This document shows, piece after piece, positions 22,472 through 33,477 of a DNA stretch of 64,000 nt; within the stretch, counting starts at the first letter, position 1; every line of letters begins with the position of its first letter. Source of the DNA: Panopea generosa. Taxonomy: Eukaryota; Mollusca; Bivalvia; Adapedonta; Hiatellidae. Below the pieces are notes generated by a model. The model saw only the letters and a list, made by a program, of their open reading frames with translations. It had not been told where the DNA came from and ran no database searches. The DNA lies in NCBI GenBank assembly GCA_029582155.1, contig CM055901.1, forward strand, positions 44,189,080 through 44,253,079. Direction: 5' to 3'. The position numbers were made by a program, and so were the translations under genes.

Positions 22472-25400
22472 GTATGTTAACACTACCTTCACCCATTATT
22501 TACATTTATTGAATATATGGCCTTCTTCATGTACTGGGTGATTGTACTTGCCTTCCTCTCCACCTCTGGTATGTTATCACTACCTTCAGCCATTGTTTAC
22601 ATTTATTGTATTTATGGCCTTCTTCATGTTCTGGGTGATAGTACTTGCCTTCCTCTCCACCTCAGGTATGTTCACACTACCTTCAGCTATTGTTTACATT
22701 TATTGTACTTTTTGCCTTCTTCATGTTCTTGGTGATAGTACTTGCCTTCCTTTCCACCTCAGGTATGTTTACACTACCTTCAGCTGTTGTTTACATTTAT
22801 TGTATTTATGGCCTTCTTCATGTTTTGGGTGATAGTACTTGCCTTCCTCTCCACCTCTGGTATGTTTACACTACCTTCAGCTATTGTTTACATTTATTGT
22901 ACTTATGGCCTTCTTCATGTACTGGGTGATAGTACTTGCCTTCCTCTCCACCTCTGGTATGTTAACACTACCTTCAGTTATTGTTTACATTTATTGTACT
23001 TATTGCCTTCTTCATGTTTTGGGTGATAGTACTTGCCTTCCTCTCCACCTCAGGAAATGTATACACTACCTTCAGTTATTGTTTACATTTATTGTACTTA
23101 TTGCCTTCTTCATGTTCTGGGTGACAGTACTTGCCTTCCTCTTCACCTCAGGAAATGTATACACTACCTTCAGCTTTTGTTTACATTTATTGTATTTATG
23201 GCCTTCTTCGTGTTCTGAGTGATAGTACTTGCCTTCCTCTCCATCTCAGGTATGTAAACACTACCTTCAGCCATTGTTTACATTTATTGTACTTATTGCC
23301 TTCTTCATGTTCTGGGTGATAGTACTTGCCTTCCTCTCCACCTGTGGTATGTTTACACTACCTTCAGCTATTGTTTACATTTATTGTACTGATGGCCTTC
23401 TGCATGTATTGGGTGATAGTACTTGCCTTCCTCTCCACCTCGGGTATGTTTACACTACCTTCAGCTATTAATTACATTTATTGTACTTATTGCCTTCTTC
23501 ATGTTCTGGGTGATAGTACTTGCCTTCCTCTCCACCTCTGGTATGTTTACACTACCTTCAGCTATTGTTTACATTTATTGTACTGATGGCCTTCTTCATG
23601 TACTGGGTGATAGTACTTGCCTTCCTCTCCACCTCGGGTATGTTTACACTACCTTCAGCTATTGATTACATTTATTGTACTTATTGCCTTCTTCATGTTC
23701 TGGGTGATAGTACTTGCCTTCCTCTCCACCTCAGGAAATGTATACACTACCTTCAGCTATTGTTTACATTTATTGTACTTATGGCCTTCTTCATGTACTG
23801 GGTGATAGTACTTGCCTTCCTCTCCACCTCAGGAAATGTATACACTACCTTCAGCTATTGTTTACATTTATTGTACTGATGGCCTTCTTCATGTACTGGG
23901 TGATAGTACTTGCCTTCCTCTCCACCTCGGGTATGTTTACACTACCTTCAGCTATTGATTACATTTATTGTACTTATTACCTTCTTCATGTTCTGGGTGA
24001 TAGTACTTGCCTTCCTCTCCACTTCAGGAAATGTATACACAACCTTCAGCCATTGTTTACATTTATTGTACTGATTGCCTTCTTCATGTTACTGGGTGAT
24101 AGTACTTGCCTTCCTCTCCACCTCTGGGTATGTTTACACTACCTTCAGCTATTGATTTACATTTATTGTACTGATGGCCTTCTGCATGTACTGGGTGATA
24201 GTACTTGCCTTCCTCTCCACCTCGGTAATGTTAACACTACCTTCAGCTATTATTACATTTATTGTACTTATTGCCTTCTTCATGTTCTGGGTGATAGTAC
24301 TTGCCTTCCTCTCCACCTCTGGTATGTTTACACTACCTTCAGCTATTGTTTACATTTATTGTACTGATGGCCTTCTGCATGTACTGGGTGATAGTACTTG
24401 CCTTCCTCTCCACCTCGGGATGTATACACTACCTTCAGCTATTGAATTACATTTATTGTACTTATGGCCTTCTTCATGTTCTGGGTGATAGTACTGCCTT
24501 CCTCTCCACCTCGGGTAATTTTACACTACCTTCAGCTATTGTTTACATTTATTGTACTTATTGCTTTCTTCATGTTCTGGGTGATAGTACTTGCCTTCCT
24601 CTCCACCTCGGGTATGTTACACTACCTTCAGCTATTGATTACATTTATTGTACTTATTGCCTTCTTCATGTTCTGGGTGATAGTACTTGCCTTCCTCTCC
24701 ACCTCTGGTATGTTACACTACCTTCAGCTATTGTTTACATTTATTGTACTTATGGCCTTCTTCATGTACTGGGTGATAGTACTTGCCTTCCTCTCCACCT
24801 CTGGTAAATGTTATACACTACCTTCAGCCTATTGTTTACATTTATTGTACTTATGGCCTTCTTCATGTACTGGAGTGATAGTACTTGCCTTCCTCTCACC
24901 TCGGGTATGTTTACACTACCTTCAGCTATTGATTACATTTATTGTACTGCCTTCCTCTCCACCTCGTATGTTATACACTACCTTCAGTCTGACCTTCCTT
25001 CCTCTCCACCTCAGTTTGTATACACTACCTTCAGCTATTGTTTACATTTATTGTACTTATGGCCTTCTTCATGTTCTGGGTGATAGTACTTGCCTTCCTC
25101 TCCACCTCTGGTATGTTTACACTACCTTCAGCTATTGTTTACATTTATTGTACTTATGGCCTTCTTCATGTACTGGGTGATAGTACTTGCCTTCCTCTCC
25201 ACCTGTGGTATGTTTACACTACCTTCAGCTATTGTTTACATTTATTGTACTTATGGCCTTCTTCTAGTTCTAAGTGATAGTACTTGCCTTCCTCTCCACC
25301 TCTGGTATGTTTACACTACCTTCAGCTATTGTTTACATTTATTGTACTTATTGGCTTCTTCATGTTCTGGGTGATAGTACTTGCCTACCTCTTCACCTCA

Positions 25401-26475
25401 GGTTTGTATACACTACCTTCAGCTATTGTTTACATTTATTGTACTTATGGCCTTCTTTATGTTCTGGGTGATAGTACTTGCCTTCCTCTCCACCTCTGGT
25501 ATGTTTACACTACCTTCAGCTATTGTTTACATTTATTGTACTTATGGCTTTCTTCATGATTGTACTGGGTGATTGTACTTGCCTACCTCTTCACCTCAGG
25601 TTTGTATACACTACCTTCAGCTATTGTTTACATTTATTGTACTTATGGCCTTCTTCATGTTCTGGGTGATAGTACTTGCCTTCCTCTCCACCTCTGGTAT
25701 GTTTACACTACCTTCAGCTATTGTTTACATTTATTGTACTTATTGCCTTCTTCATGTACTGGGTGATAGTACTTGCCTTCCTCTCCACCTCTGGTATGTT
25801 TACACTACCTTCAGCTATTGTTTACACTTATTGTACTTATGGCCTTCTTCATGTTCTGGGTGATAGTACTTGCCTTCCTCTCCACCTCAGGAAATGTATA
25901 CACTACCTTCAGTTATTGTTTACATTTATTGTACTTATGGCCTTCTTCATGTTCTGGGTGATAGTACTTGCCTTCCTCTCCACCTCTGGTATGTTTACAC
26001 TACCTTCAGCTATTGTTTACATTTATTGTAATTATTGCCTTCTTCATGTTCTGGGTGATAGTACTTGCCTTCCTCTCCACCTCTGGTATGTTTACACTAC
26101 CTTCGGCTATTGTTTACATTTATTGTACTTATGGCCTTCTTCATGTACTGGGTGATAGTACTTGCCTTCCTCTCCACCTCTGGTATGTTTACACTACCTT
26201 CAGCTATTGTTTACACTTATTGTACTTATGGCCTTCTTCATGTACTGGGTGATAATACTTGCCTTCCTCTCCAACTCAGGTATGTTTACACTACCTTCAG
26301 CTATTGTTTACATTTATTTTACTTATTGCCTTCTTCATGTACTGGGTGATAGTACTTGCCTTCCTCTCCAACTCAGGTATGTTTACACTACCTTCAGCTA
26401 TTGTTTACATTTATTGTACTTATGGCCTTCTTCATGTACTGGGTGATAGTACTTGCCTTCCTCTCCAACTCAGGT
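22390..26475 (+). repeat. 97-bp exon-derived array, about 42 copies, each with the exon 5 end and a donor
   Basis: The unit matches the 3' part of exon 5: (CTTCAG)CTATTGTTTACA, TTTATTGTACTTATGGCC, TTCTTCATGTACTGGGTGAT, AGTACTTGCCTTCCTCTCC, ACCTCAGGTATGTT, then TACACTACC. The first unit is the real exon. Most copies keep CTC(A/T/G)GGTATGTT, a donor-like site; some have GGAAATGTATAC, which removes it. Copies also keep CTACCTTCAG, which resembles an acceptor. Because 97 is 3n+1, all three frames are open for about three units; these overlapping hydrophobic frames are not separate genes. Copies at about 24100-25020 carry many single-base indels and shortened units. Confidence 0.95.
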
Positions 26476-27740
26476 TAGTCGGTCTGTTGGTCTGTCAACA
26501 ACTTGTGGGGCAAACTTCTTCCATAGTTTTAAGGTGATTTGTTCAAAATTTTGCCTACAGGATTAACATCAAGTGTTATTTTGACACTGACTTTAATTCC
26601 ATGCAGAGTTATTGCCCTTGCACTTTTTAAAATAGCAGTTGTATGATTAAATATTTAGCAAAGAACACTGAGTGCATGTTGATTACAGAAATTAAATTAA
26701 ATACTAAATTTAACTTAAACACATTTTGTCTTGATGAAAGTGAAAACCAGGTAAAAACTGCGGCTGCAAATTAGTTGATCCATACTTTTATCCTTATCGA
26801 GGGATACCCCTGGGTGTCATTTCCAATACTCCCAATCCTAGAGTATTGGAATGATTACCTGTGGGTATTTGACGATGTTTTATCTCACTTTTTGGAAGGA
26901 GAAGCCTTCTATAAGGATCATGTTGCTTATATTTCAATTTTGTTCTATACCTTTGTTAATCTGTTGACCACGATTTCATTTCGTCCGACCGATAAAATAA
27001 TTCTAAAAATTTCAAAATGAAATTACCATAGCTGAGGACGTAAAGATTCAAATTTAATTTTATTGCGATTTTTTATCTATCAAACAGAGAGCAAAACACT
27101 TCAAATATGCAGTAGTAAAAGCATACAATTTCCACTAAAACGACATGAAATGCAGACGACTACTGCACATTAGTAAAGCAGTGGTAAAAATAGCCCTCTT
27201 TTGCATCCTAAGTGATGATTTATATGGCCAAATTTTTTTTATGAAATGCAGCGAAAAATTGAAATTGTGGTCTCATTACCATGATTTCATGATTCTGAAA
27301 TATATATATTAAATAAGAAAGGCTGGAATACTTTAAAAAGGTAGAATACCTGCTTTGTTTATTCAAAATATCAATTTTAACTTAAGGTCAATGTGCTTTT
27401 CTTTCTTCATTCCTAAAATTCAGTCATTTTATATTGACGTTTACGCGATTATATGAATGTGTATTTTTCTTTTTTGATACATTTGCTTTTAAATAAGAAC
27501 TTCTAATGTGCCTGCCAAATTTAAATTATTTTCATTCTGTAACAATAAAATACATACAAAATACAAGATTTTTAACACCACTTATTCAATGTTGTTTTTG
27601 CGGTGTTCATGTGATATGCACAGTAACACTTTGTGGTCAAGGTCACGCACACTGCTAAATACAGTACCGGATTGTTATTTCAAGAGCTTGTTAATGATAC
27701 TTTTCGTGCATATTTGTAGATTTTATAGTTTCTACTGACC
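26476..27740. other. Intron 5, after the 97-bp array
   Basis: AT-rich. An open frame at 26775-27020 (81 codons) has no recognised motif and no splice context, so no gene is called. Confidence 0.6.
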
Positions 27741-27912
27741 GTCTGGGTATAAGAGGAATCTATTTCACTAATATACAAATCAGTGCAACCTACAAAATTC
27801 CCAATCAACTCAAATTTAAAATGAAGCGCAACTGTTTTGAGGTAATCTGGAACTGTGTAGATTGCACTGATCTATATATCGGTGAAATAGATTTCTCTTA
27901 TACACAGATGGC
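27741..27912. mobile_element. Fold-back element (long inverted repeat)
   Basis: The left arm GTCTGGGTATAAGAGGAATC, TATTTCACTAATATACAAAT, CAGTGCAACCTAC pairs with the reverse complement of 27850-27912, which reads ATCTGTGTATAAGAGAAATC, TATTTCACCGATATATAGAT, CAGTGCAATCTAC. The arms are about 60 bp with a 50-bp loop. Could be a MITE or a transcribed hairpin. Confidence 0.8.
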
Positions 27913-28774
27913 TGGAAGGAACTATGAAATATGCACATGTACTACAGGTTGTTTGGTTTATTATAAAATACATTTCATCTATCTTTCAAATATTTTTTAT
28001 ATGATTTTATGGTAGTAACTACATTATATGGAAGACTGCTGTTGCAACTAACATAGCAACTATGATGATGTGTAACAAAACAGTACATAATTATGTCATC
28101 ACCGACTAAAATTATCCATAGATCATCATCTATCTAAATAAAAAAATACTTTCATTATTATAACAATTTTTTTTCTATCTGTATTCTTGAACTCATTGGT
28201 AAATCCATATATTATATTATAATATTCTGACAAATATTAGGGAAAGACGACATGATGGGCAAAAAACTGTGATCAAGAGACCCTTTTCTCAGGTTTGTCA
28301 GGCCTTTGATTGTTAATATAATGCTTGAATGTAGCCATTTGTGTATTTTTCAGCTATATTGCAATACCCTAACTACCATCACCTCAACTAGATTATATTT
28401 TTATGAACACATTTATTTCAATTATGCAACACAAACCATTGTCAATTTGACTAAAAAAGATAAATGTTTGTCTAGTTGCACTGATGGTGGTAAAGTTTTC
28501 ATCTGAATTAATTTTTGATACTAGAGGATTGTCATTGCTAATTTGCTTCTTTTCTTCCTCGTTCAACCAGTTCAGTTGTCATATCTTCTGAAGCAACATT
28601 TAGAAACACTTTTCCTACACAACTTTGTCCCCGCTCCCAAAAAAAGTCCCACTGATCACGACTAGTTCCTAATACCTTATCATAATAAACTGGACCATTA
28701 CACATTGTACTTTGGCGGAAATTCACATGGTTTGATAAAATAGTATGTGAAGACAGATGATGTATTGTTTACAG
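27913..28774. other. Intron 5, distal part
   Basis: No repeat or gene recognised. Ends in the acceptor TGTATTGTTTACAG at 28761-28774. Confidence 0.6.
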
Positions 28775-28940
28775 AGAAAGCGAGTCGTAACGCGGATGGT
28801 TATGTCATGTATAAGGAACACGAGAAAGTGTCGTATATGTGGTGGTACCATCTGATTGGCCTGATATGGACAAGTGAATTCATCATCGCCTGCCAACAGC
28901 TTGTCATCTGTGGCTCGGTAGCAACATGGTACTTTTCAAG
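28775..28940 (+). CDS. SLC44A1: SLC44A1-like exon 6: conserved core
   Basis: The acceptor TTGTTTACAG precedes it; the donor GTAAGA starts at 28941. The split codon G|AG (Glu) joins exon 5. It reads KASRNADGYVMYKEHEK, then VSYMWWYHLIGLIWTSEF, IIACQQLVICGSVATWYFS. The Trp-Tyr-His-Leu-Ile-Gly-Leu-Ile-Trp-Thr-Ser-Glu-Phe block and the following Ala-Cys-Gln-Gln are the strongest family signature in the window and favour CTL1. It ends two bases into an Arg codon. The segment covers an extracellular loop, one helix and part of the next. Confidence 0.96.
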
Positions 28941-29371
28941 GTAAGACGACATATTTTGCATACCAGACATGGATTTCTATTTTTCTACCATTTTATCCAA
29001 TGCTCCTTGCCTTCCTACCCTACTTATACCATGAAGTAATGTTATGACATATATATATTATGTATATTTCGTTTCAAAGCATTTCCAACTTGGCATGGTT
29101 GCTGCTGAAATGTGATTTCATTACTTGTTTCAATAAAAATGTAAATTCATTATTTAAGATTATAAATTCACATGGTAAAGTATATTTCATTTCTTAGAAT
29201 CGAAATACATGACATTGTACATACATATATATCTAAAGATCCGTGCTTCATTTGTTAATATTATGTTATATGCTTATTTTACTATAAGAAAGAAACTGGG
29301 ATTTTACAGTACTTAAAACTCTAGAATATCACAGTTAGATTGTAGCAAGAACTTTCATGGGATTTTCATTT

Positions 29372-29612
29372 CAGACCGACTGGGTCTTACCAAAGACTTT
29401 AAAAATGGTACTAGAAACTTACTGGCTTGATGCTCAGAATTTAGAGGAAAGTTCTAGATCAGGTCAGCCCGGTGTCAGTATAATGTGACTAGGTGGGGTA
29501 TCATACCTTGTGTCTGCAGCATGATACTCCAGTGTGACAGTGCTCAGAATACTGTCTCAAGTAGAAAAATTGTTGAAAGCGACGCTAAACACCATGCAAC
29601 AACATTCATTTC
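29372..29612 (+). mobile_element. SINE family E copy, head missing
   Basis: Shares with 44775-45040 the series GGGTCTTACC, TTGATGCTCAG/TTGGTGCTCAG, AGTTCTAG, GGTGTC(A/C)GTATAATGTGA, GGGGTATC, CATGATA.TCCAGT, AGAATACTG and AGTAGA. It ends GAAAGCGACGCTAAACACCA, giving the intact tail that the other copy has lost to satellite growth. Confidence 0.75.
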
Positions 29613-29980
29613 AGATTAAAAATCATCAGAGCCTTGTTATTGCGAAAACAGTTGTTCTTCAGGACTAAATTTTTCTATTTGGATCTAAAACCCATGAAAG
29701 ATTTTTTTATTATGTTTTTATCATGCTGTATGTTGAAATGTATCTGATGGCATTAATTTCACATTGATTACATCAATTTTGTGATTGAGTGATATTTTAT
29801 TTACATGTAATAAAAACTGAATGAATACTACTGAATATGGAAATCATGTGTAAAAAATCAAAATAAGATATTAGGTACAAAATTACTGATAACATTATAT
29901 AGGAGAAGAAAAAACTTTTGTAAGCAGAGTATTAAATAAACATATTCAAAATCATACATGGTACTCATTTTACATTTCAG

Positions 29981-30121
29981 AACCAAAACCAACCTCGGCC
30001 TTCCTATTATATCAACCATTAAGTTGCTAATATTCCACCATCTTGGATCTATGGCCTTTGGCTCCCTTGTTATTACAGCTGTCAAATTGCCTAGGATGAT
30101 ACTCATGTACATAAACAAGAA
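29981..30121 (+). CDS. SLC44A1: SLC44A1-like exon 7
   Basis: The acceptor TACATTTCAG ends at 29980; the donor GTAAGT starts at 30122. It completes AG|A (Arg) and reads TKTNLGLPIISTIKLLIFHH, LGSMAFGSLVITAVKLPRM and ILMYINK, ending AA|. His-Leu-Gly-Ser-x-Ala-x-Gly-Ser and Lys-Leu-Pro-Arg-Met-Ile-Leu-Met-Tyr match the CTL block between two membrane helices. A minus-strand open frame over this region is a shadow. Confidence 0.94.
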
Positions 30122-30853
30122 GTAAGTCGTCTGTCTCTACCTTGGTCGTCCATAATGGATTCCCATCCCTCTTTAAAACATTTGTGCCACTTGGAAAGAA
30201 GCGACCAACTCGTGTTTATTTTTATATTCGCCTTCTTCATCTTTTTTCATTGTCTGCGTTCGAGTCATACCCAGATTTTCGCAAAATTTTATAACCAAGC
30301 GTGTTTCCGTGGAGTCTAATGATGCCTTAAATATGTCAGTGTTTCTTGGACACTTTACAAAAACAACTCGGACAAAACATCAATGGTTATAAGAGACGTC
30401 GTTCTACCAGCAGCCAAACTTTTGCAGATTTTGGTTCCCATTTAAAAGTGATAAAACAATAGTCCATATATTTTCTATCATCCCTTGGAAAATCTGATAG
30501 TAATTATTAATGGAGTGACATTGATTTATTTCACAAATTATAAGGTTTTATTGGAAATTTCCTTCCTTAGAAACTGCCTCACTTGTTCTCTACATGAGAT
30601 GGTTTTAAACCTGAGTATGTATAGTGTTTGTTGAATCTTTGTCAAGTTACTTTGTATAACAAATAAAAACCTTAGGTATTGAAGTAGTTAACCTTTACAT
30701 TACGAGCAATTACCGTTTGTAATTGATTTTTTATGGCAGTTAAAGTTGCTTTTCTGTAGCACTTTTCAAAGCAGTCTTTTAAGTTGTTTGTTTTGTTTTT
30801 TCAGAAAAAAACTTTTATATTCTTCAAAATATGTTCTTTGTTGTTATTTTCAG
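30122..30853. other. Intron 7
   Basis: 732 bp, AT-rich, no repeat recognised. Acceptor TTATTTTCAG at its end. Confidence 0.7.
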
Positions 30854-30969
30854 ATTTAAGAACTCGGAGAGTGGCTGTGCAAAGTTCTGTATGAAATGTT
30901 GTATTTGCTGTTTATGGTGCCTAGAAAAATGTCTGAAATATCTCAATCAAAATGCTTACACTGTCATAG
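30854..30969 (+). CDS. SLC44A1: SLC44A1-like exon 8: Cys-rich cytoplasmic loop
   Basis: The acceptor TTATTTTCAG precedes it; the donor GTAAGT starts at 30970. It completes AA|A (Lys) and reads [38 protein letters not shown], ending G|. Eight cysteines lie in about 25 residues. Cys-Leu-Trp-Cys-Leu-Glu-Lys-x-Leu then Leu-Asn-Gln-Asn-Ala-Tyr is a CTL hallmark. Confidence 0.96.
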
Positions 30970-31157
30970 GTAAGTTAACCTAAAAATATTTGAGACTTTG
31001 ATGTCATGTCGATATGAAGAATGTTGCAATATATTCAGGTTTATAGCAGGTTGTTATTTGGCTGGTAAAAAGAAAATCTATAAACATGTATTTTTAAATG
31101 GAGTTTAATACTTTTCAACACATATGGCATATCCAGTTTTTATGTTGGAGATGTGTA

Positions 31158-31335
31158 CAGTCAAACCTGTGTAAGTGGTCACCTCTATTAAGCAGCCAAT
31201 GGTCTTAAGCAGCCACATTTACTATTTCCTGTTTATATGCTTTAAGAGCAAATTAACCTGTATTAAGCATCAACCTGTCTTAAAATACCACTTGTGATCC
31301 TTCCCTTGACTGGCTGCTTAAGACAGGTTTGACTG
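31158..31335. mobile_element. Short pogo-like MITE
   Basis: Perfect terminal inverted repeat CAGTCAAACCTGT at the left and ACAGGTTTGACTG at the right, flanked by TA on both sides (31156-31157 and 31336-31337). Internal arms also pair partly (TTAAGCAGCCA / TGGCTGCTTAAG). 178 bp, non-coding. Confidence 0.88.
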
Positions 31336-31889
31336 TATATACATAAATATTAATAAACCATTGTTCTTCAGCAAAGTTACAGGCCAATTTTTTAGTTTAT
31401 ATTAATTTATTTCAGCTCAGTGGCTAATTATGTTCATAGCTTATATGAAACACTCTCCCTTGGTTGAACCAGTACTGAGTGTTGTTTTTTTTAAGATGCC
31501 ATCAAGTAGAGCTGGCGAATGATCCCTAAATGTTTAGCATGAGCAAATAAAACTCTATTCACTGTACTATTGTGCCGCTTTACCACCAATTATTTCACCT
31601 AATGTATATAAATTGAGCTGTATTCAGCAGTGAGAGATTTGGGCTCAGCACTTTTAACCATTGATCATATCAGGTGGAAAGGTTAACATTGTTTATTAAA
31701 TTGTTCTACTTTCCTGTCTATTCCTAATAAATATATTTTGGAAAAAGAGTTTGTTTTCTCTGTACATTGATAGTTTGCTGACATTTTAATTGTATATATG
31801 TATATGTTTGATGCTTATTGCAGAAAAACAAAAAAAGATATTTATTATTAAATTTTAACATAGTTTTTGGTTGTTGTTTTTTTGAATGG

Positions 31890-32062
31890 GGTTTAATGCC
31901 ATTTTCAACACATTTCAGGTTAAATATGGCATATCCAGTTTTACTGGTGGAGGAAGACCTCAGACTGAGTCAGACTGAGTAGAACCACTGTGCTTCCCAA
32001 GTAACTGGAAACTTTCTCACATAACGTTTTTTGGAGCGGGATTCGAACCTACAACCTTGGTG
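31890..32062 (-). mobile_element. tRNA-derived SINE, family D (partial)
   Basis: Plus-strand reading GGGGTTTAATGCCATTTTCA, then GGCATATCCAGTTTTACTGG, TGGAGGAAGACCTCAGACTG and a B-box-like GGATTCGAACCTACAACC complement. Same family as 36848-37048 (+) and 59560-59745 (-). A 40-bp fragment of the same tail is at about 31098-31140. Confidence 0.75.
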
Positions 32063-32171
32063 GTGATATATATATGTCTTAATATATATATATGTACGGT
32101 AATATTTTGAATCTATAATGTTAGATCCAAGATGGACAAATTATTAAACATTTGTATCTGTCATATTACAG

Positions 32172-32209
32172 CTATTCAAGGAACTAACTTCTGTTCATCA
32201 GCAGCTAAA
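32172..32209 (+). CDS. SLC44A1: SLC44A1-like exon 9: 38-nt micro-exon
   Basis: The acceptor TCATATTACAG ends at 32171; the donor GTAAGT starts at 32210. G|CT (Ala) followed by IQGTNFCSSAAK, ending on a full codon. Gly-Thr-Asn-Phe-Cys-x-Ser-Ala is nearly invariant in CTL proteins. Too short to appear as an open frame, but required for phase between exons 8 and 10. Confidence 0.94.
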
Positions 32210-33225
32210 GTAAGTACAATGTATCTTTTATGATGAACTTTATAGTATAATCATTGCCTTCAAAGAAAGTGCTCACATAGTATAAAGCGAACTGGGCCAA
32301 TATATAATTAACCAGTATTGAAATATGAGGCCAATAAGAACGGAAACTTTGTCAGTAAGACTTTTATTTAGATAATATTAACCAAAGATTCAAGTGAGCC
32401 ATCATGATAATTTTTTGTAAATCCAACTGTTTATCTGTCTACATTGTGCATCAACAATTTTGATGAATTTTTGTTTATACAATTGGTCATCTCCAATATG
32501 GCTGCTTGAGTCCTCCCCCAGTTTGTTGTTTTATAGCTATAAGTGACAGCTCTGAAATTGTTCATTAAATTTGTTTGAATTTTTGTAAAATTGTTACCGT
32601 TGTCACCTTGTATCAATTTTTTTTTTTTTTGTGTCTAAGCATTAAACAGTATGGCTGCCAAGAGCACGACCTATTTTTACACAGGTCTATATAGGGAAAA
32701 CTTAAAGTCTTCCTGCCTGATTCAATTGTAATAAAAGTTGTAACCTTCAGCTATGCCCTTTTGGATTTTTTCATCCAAAACAGCAGCTGGGTCATGCCAA
32801 ATTTTAAATTTTTAAAAATTTAAATATCTCTGAAACTGTTGAAGTATTTTAATTGGAATTTTCTTATATTGTTTTATTGTTTTCCTGACTACATAAATAT
32901 ACTGGATGTCCAGGTCAAAACTGAATTCACATCCACATGCAATTTTTTTTCACTCTGTTATATCTTTACCCATGAAATGTTGTAAGTGGTATTTTATTCA
33001 CATTTTGAATGAAGCAGTTTTAAGTTATTTAAACATTATTTACTTGCTTTTTATATTGAATTGTGGATCATTTTTTCAAGATTGAAAAAACTTAGTTTGA
33101 ACAAGTTGATTGTATTGGTATTAGATTTAATAGAAAGCATTAATTAACCATGTTAGACTTTCAATGTATTGTAACATATAATTATAACCAAAATTATTTT
33201 AATGTCATACATGTATACTTTTCAG
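32210..33225. other. Intron 9 with interspersed repeat fragment
   Basis: At about 32630-32850 it shows words shared with 38070-38880: CATTAAACA..ATGGCTGCCAAGAGC, ATATAGGGAAAACTT, CAAAACAGCAGCTGGG and ATATCTCTGAAACTG. This is a fragment of repeat family F. No gene. Acceptor CTTTTCAG before 33226. Confidence 0.6.
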
Positions 33226-33354
33226 TCTTTCACAACATTAGTAAACAATTCACTGCGGGTGGCAGCAATAAACAGTGTTGGAGACTTTGTGTTGTTCCTA
33301 GGCAAGATAGGCGTCATGGCGTCCACGGCTGCTGTCGGAATACTCTGGTTCAAG
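33226..33354 (+). CDS. SLC44A1: SLC44A1-like exon 10
   Basis: The acceptor TATACTTTTCAG precedes it; the donor GTACGC starts at 33355. Forty-three codons in phase 0: SFTTLVNNSLRVAAINSVGD, FVLFLGKIGVMASTAAVGI, LWFK. The Asn-x-Leu-Arg-Val-Ala-x-Ile-Asn and Gly-Asp-Phe-Val-Leu-Phe-Leu-Gly-Lys blocks are CTL-specific and precede a membrane helix. Confidence 0.95.
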
Positions 33355-33477
33355 GTACGCAGTTTTAAAATTAAGTTTTCAAAAGATGAGACTATTGCTA
33401 TATACTAATTTATTTGCAATCATCTGCAGGGGATCAAACTCATGACCCCAGCATTAATGGTCAATATCGCTTAACAT

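Noticed and set aside
22517-26537. Dozens of overlapping hydrophobic open frames, resembling a membrane protein family
   Set aside because: They are reading frames of the 97-bp array copied from exon 5 and its intron; each ends after about three units because the period is 3n+1.
26775-27020. 81-codon open frame in intron 5 as an extra exon
   Set aside because: The exon 5 to exon 6 join is already in frame and matches the family; this segment has no CTL motif.
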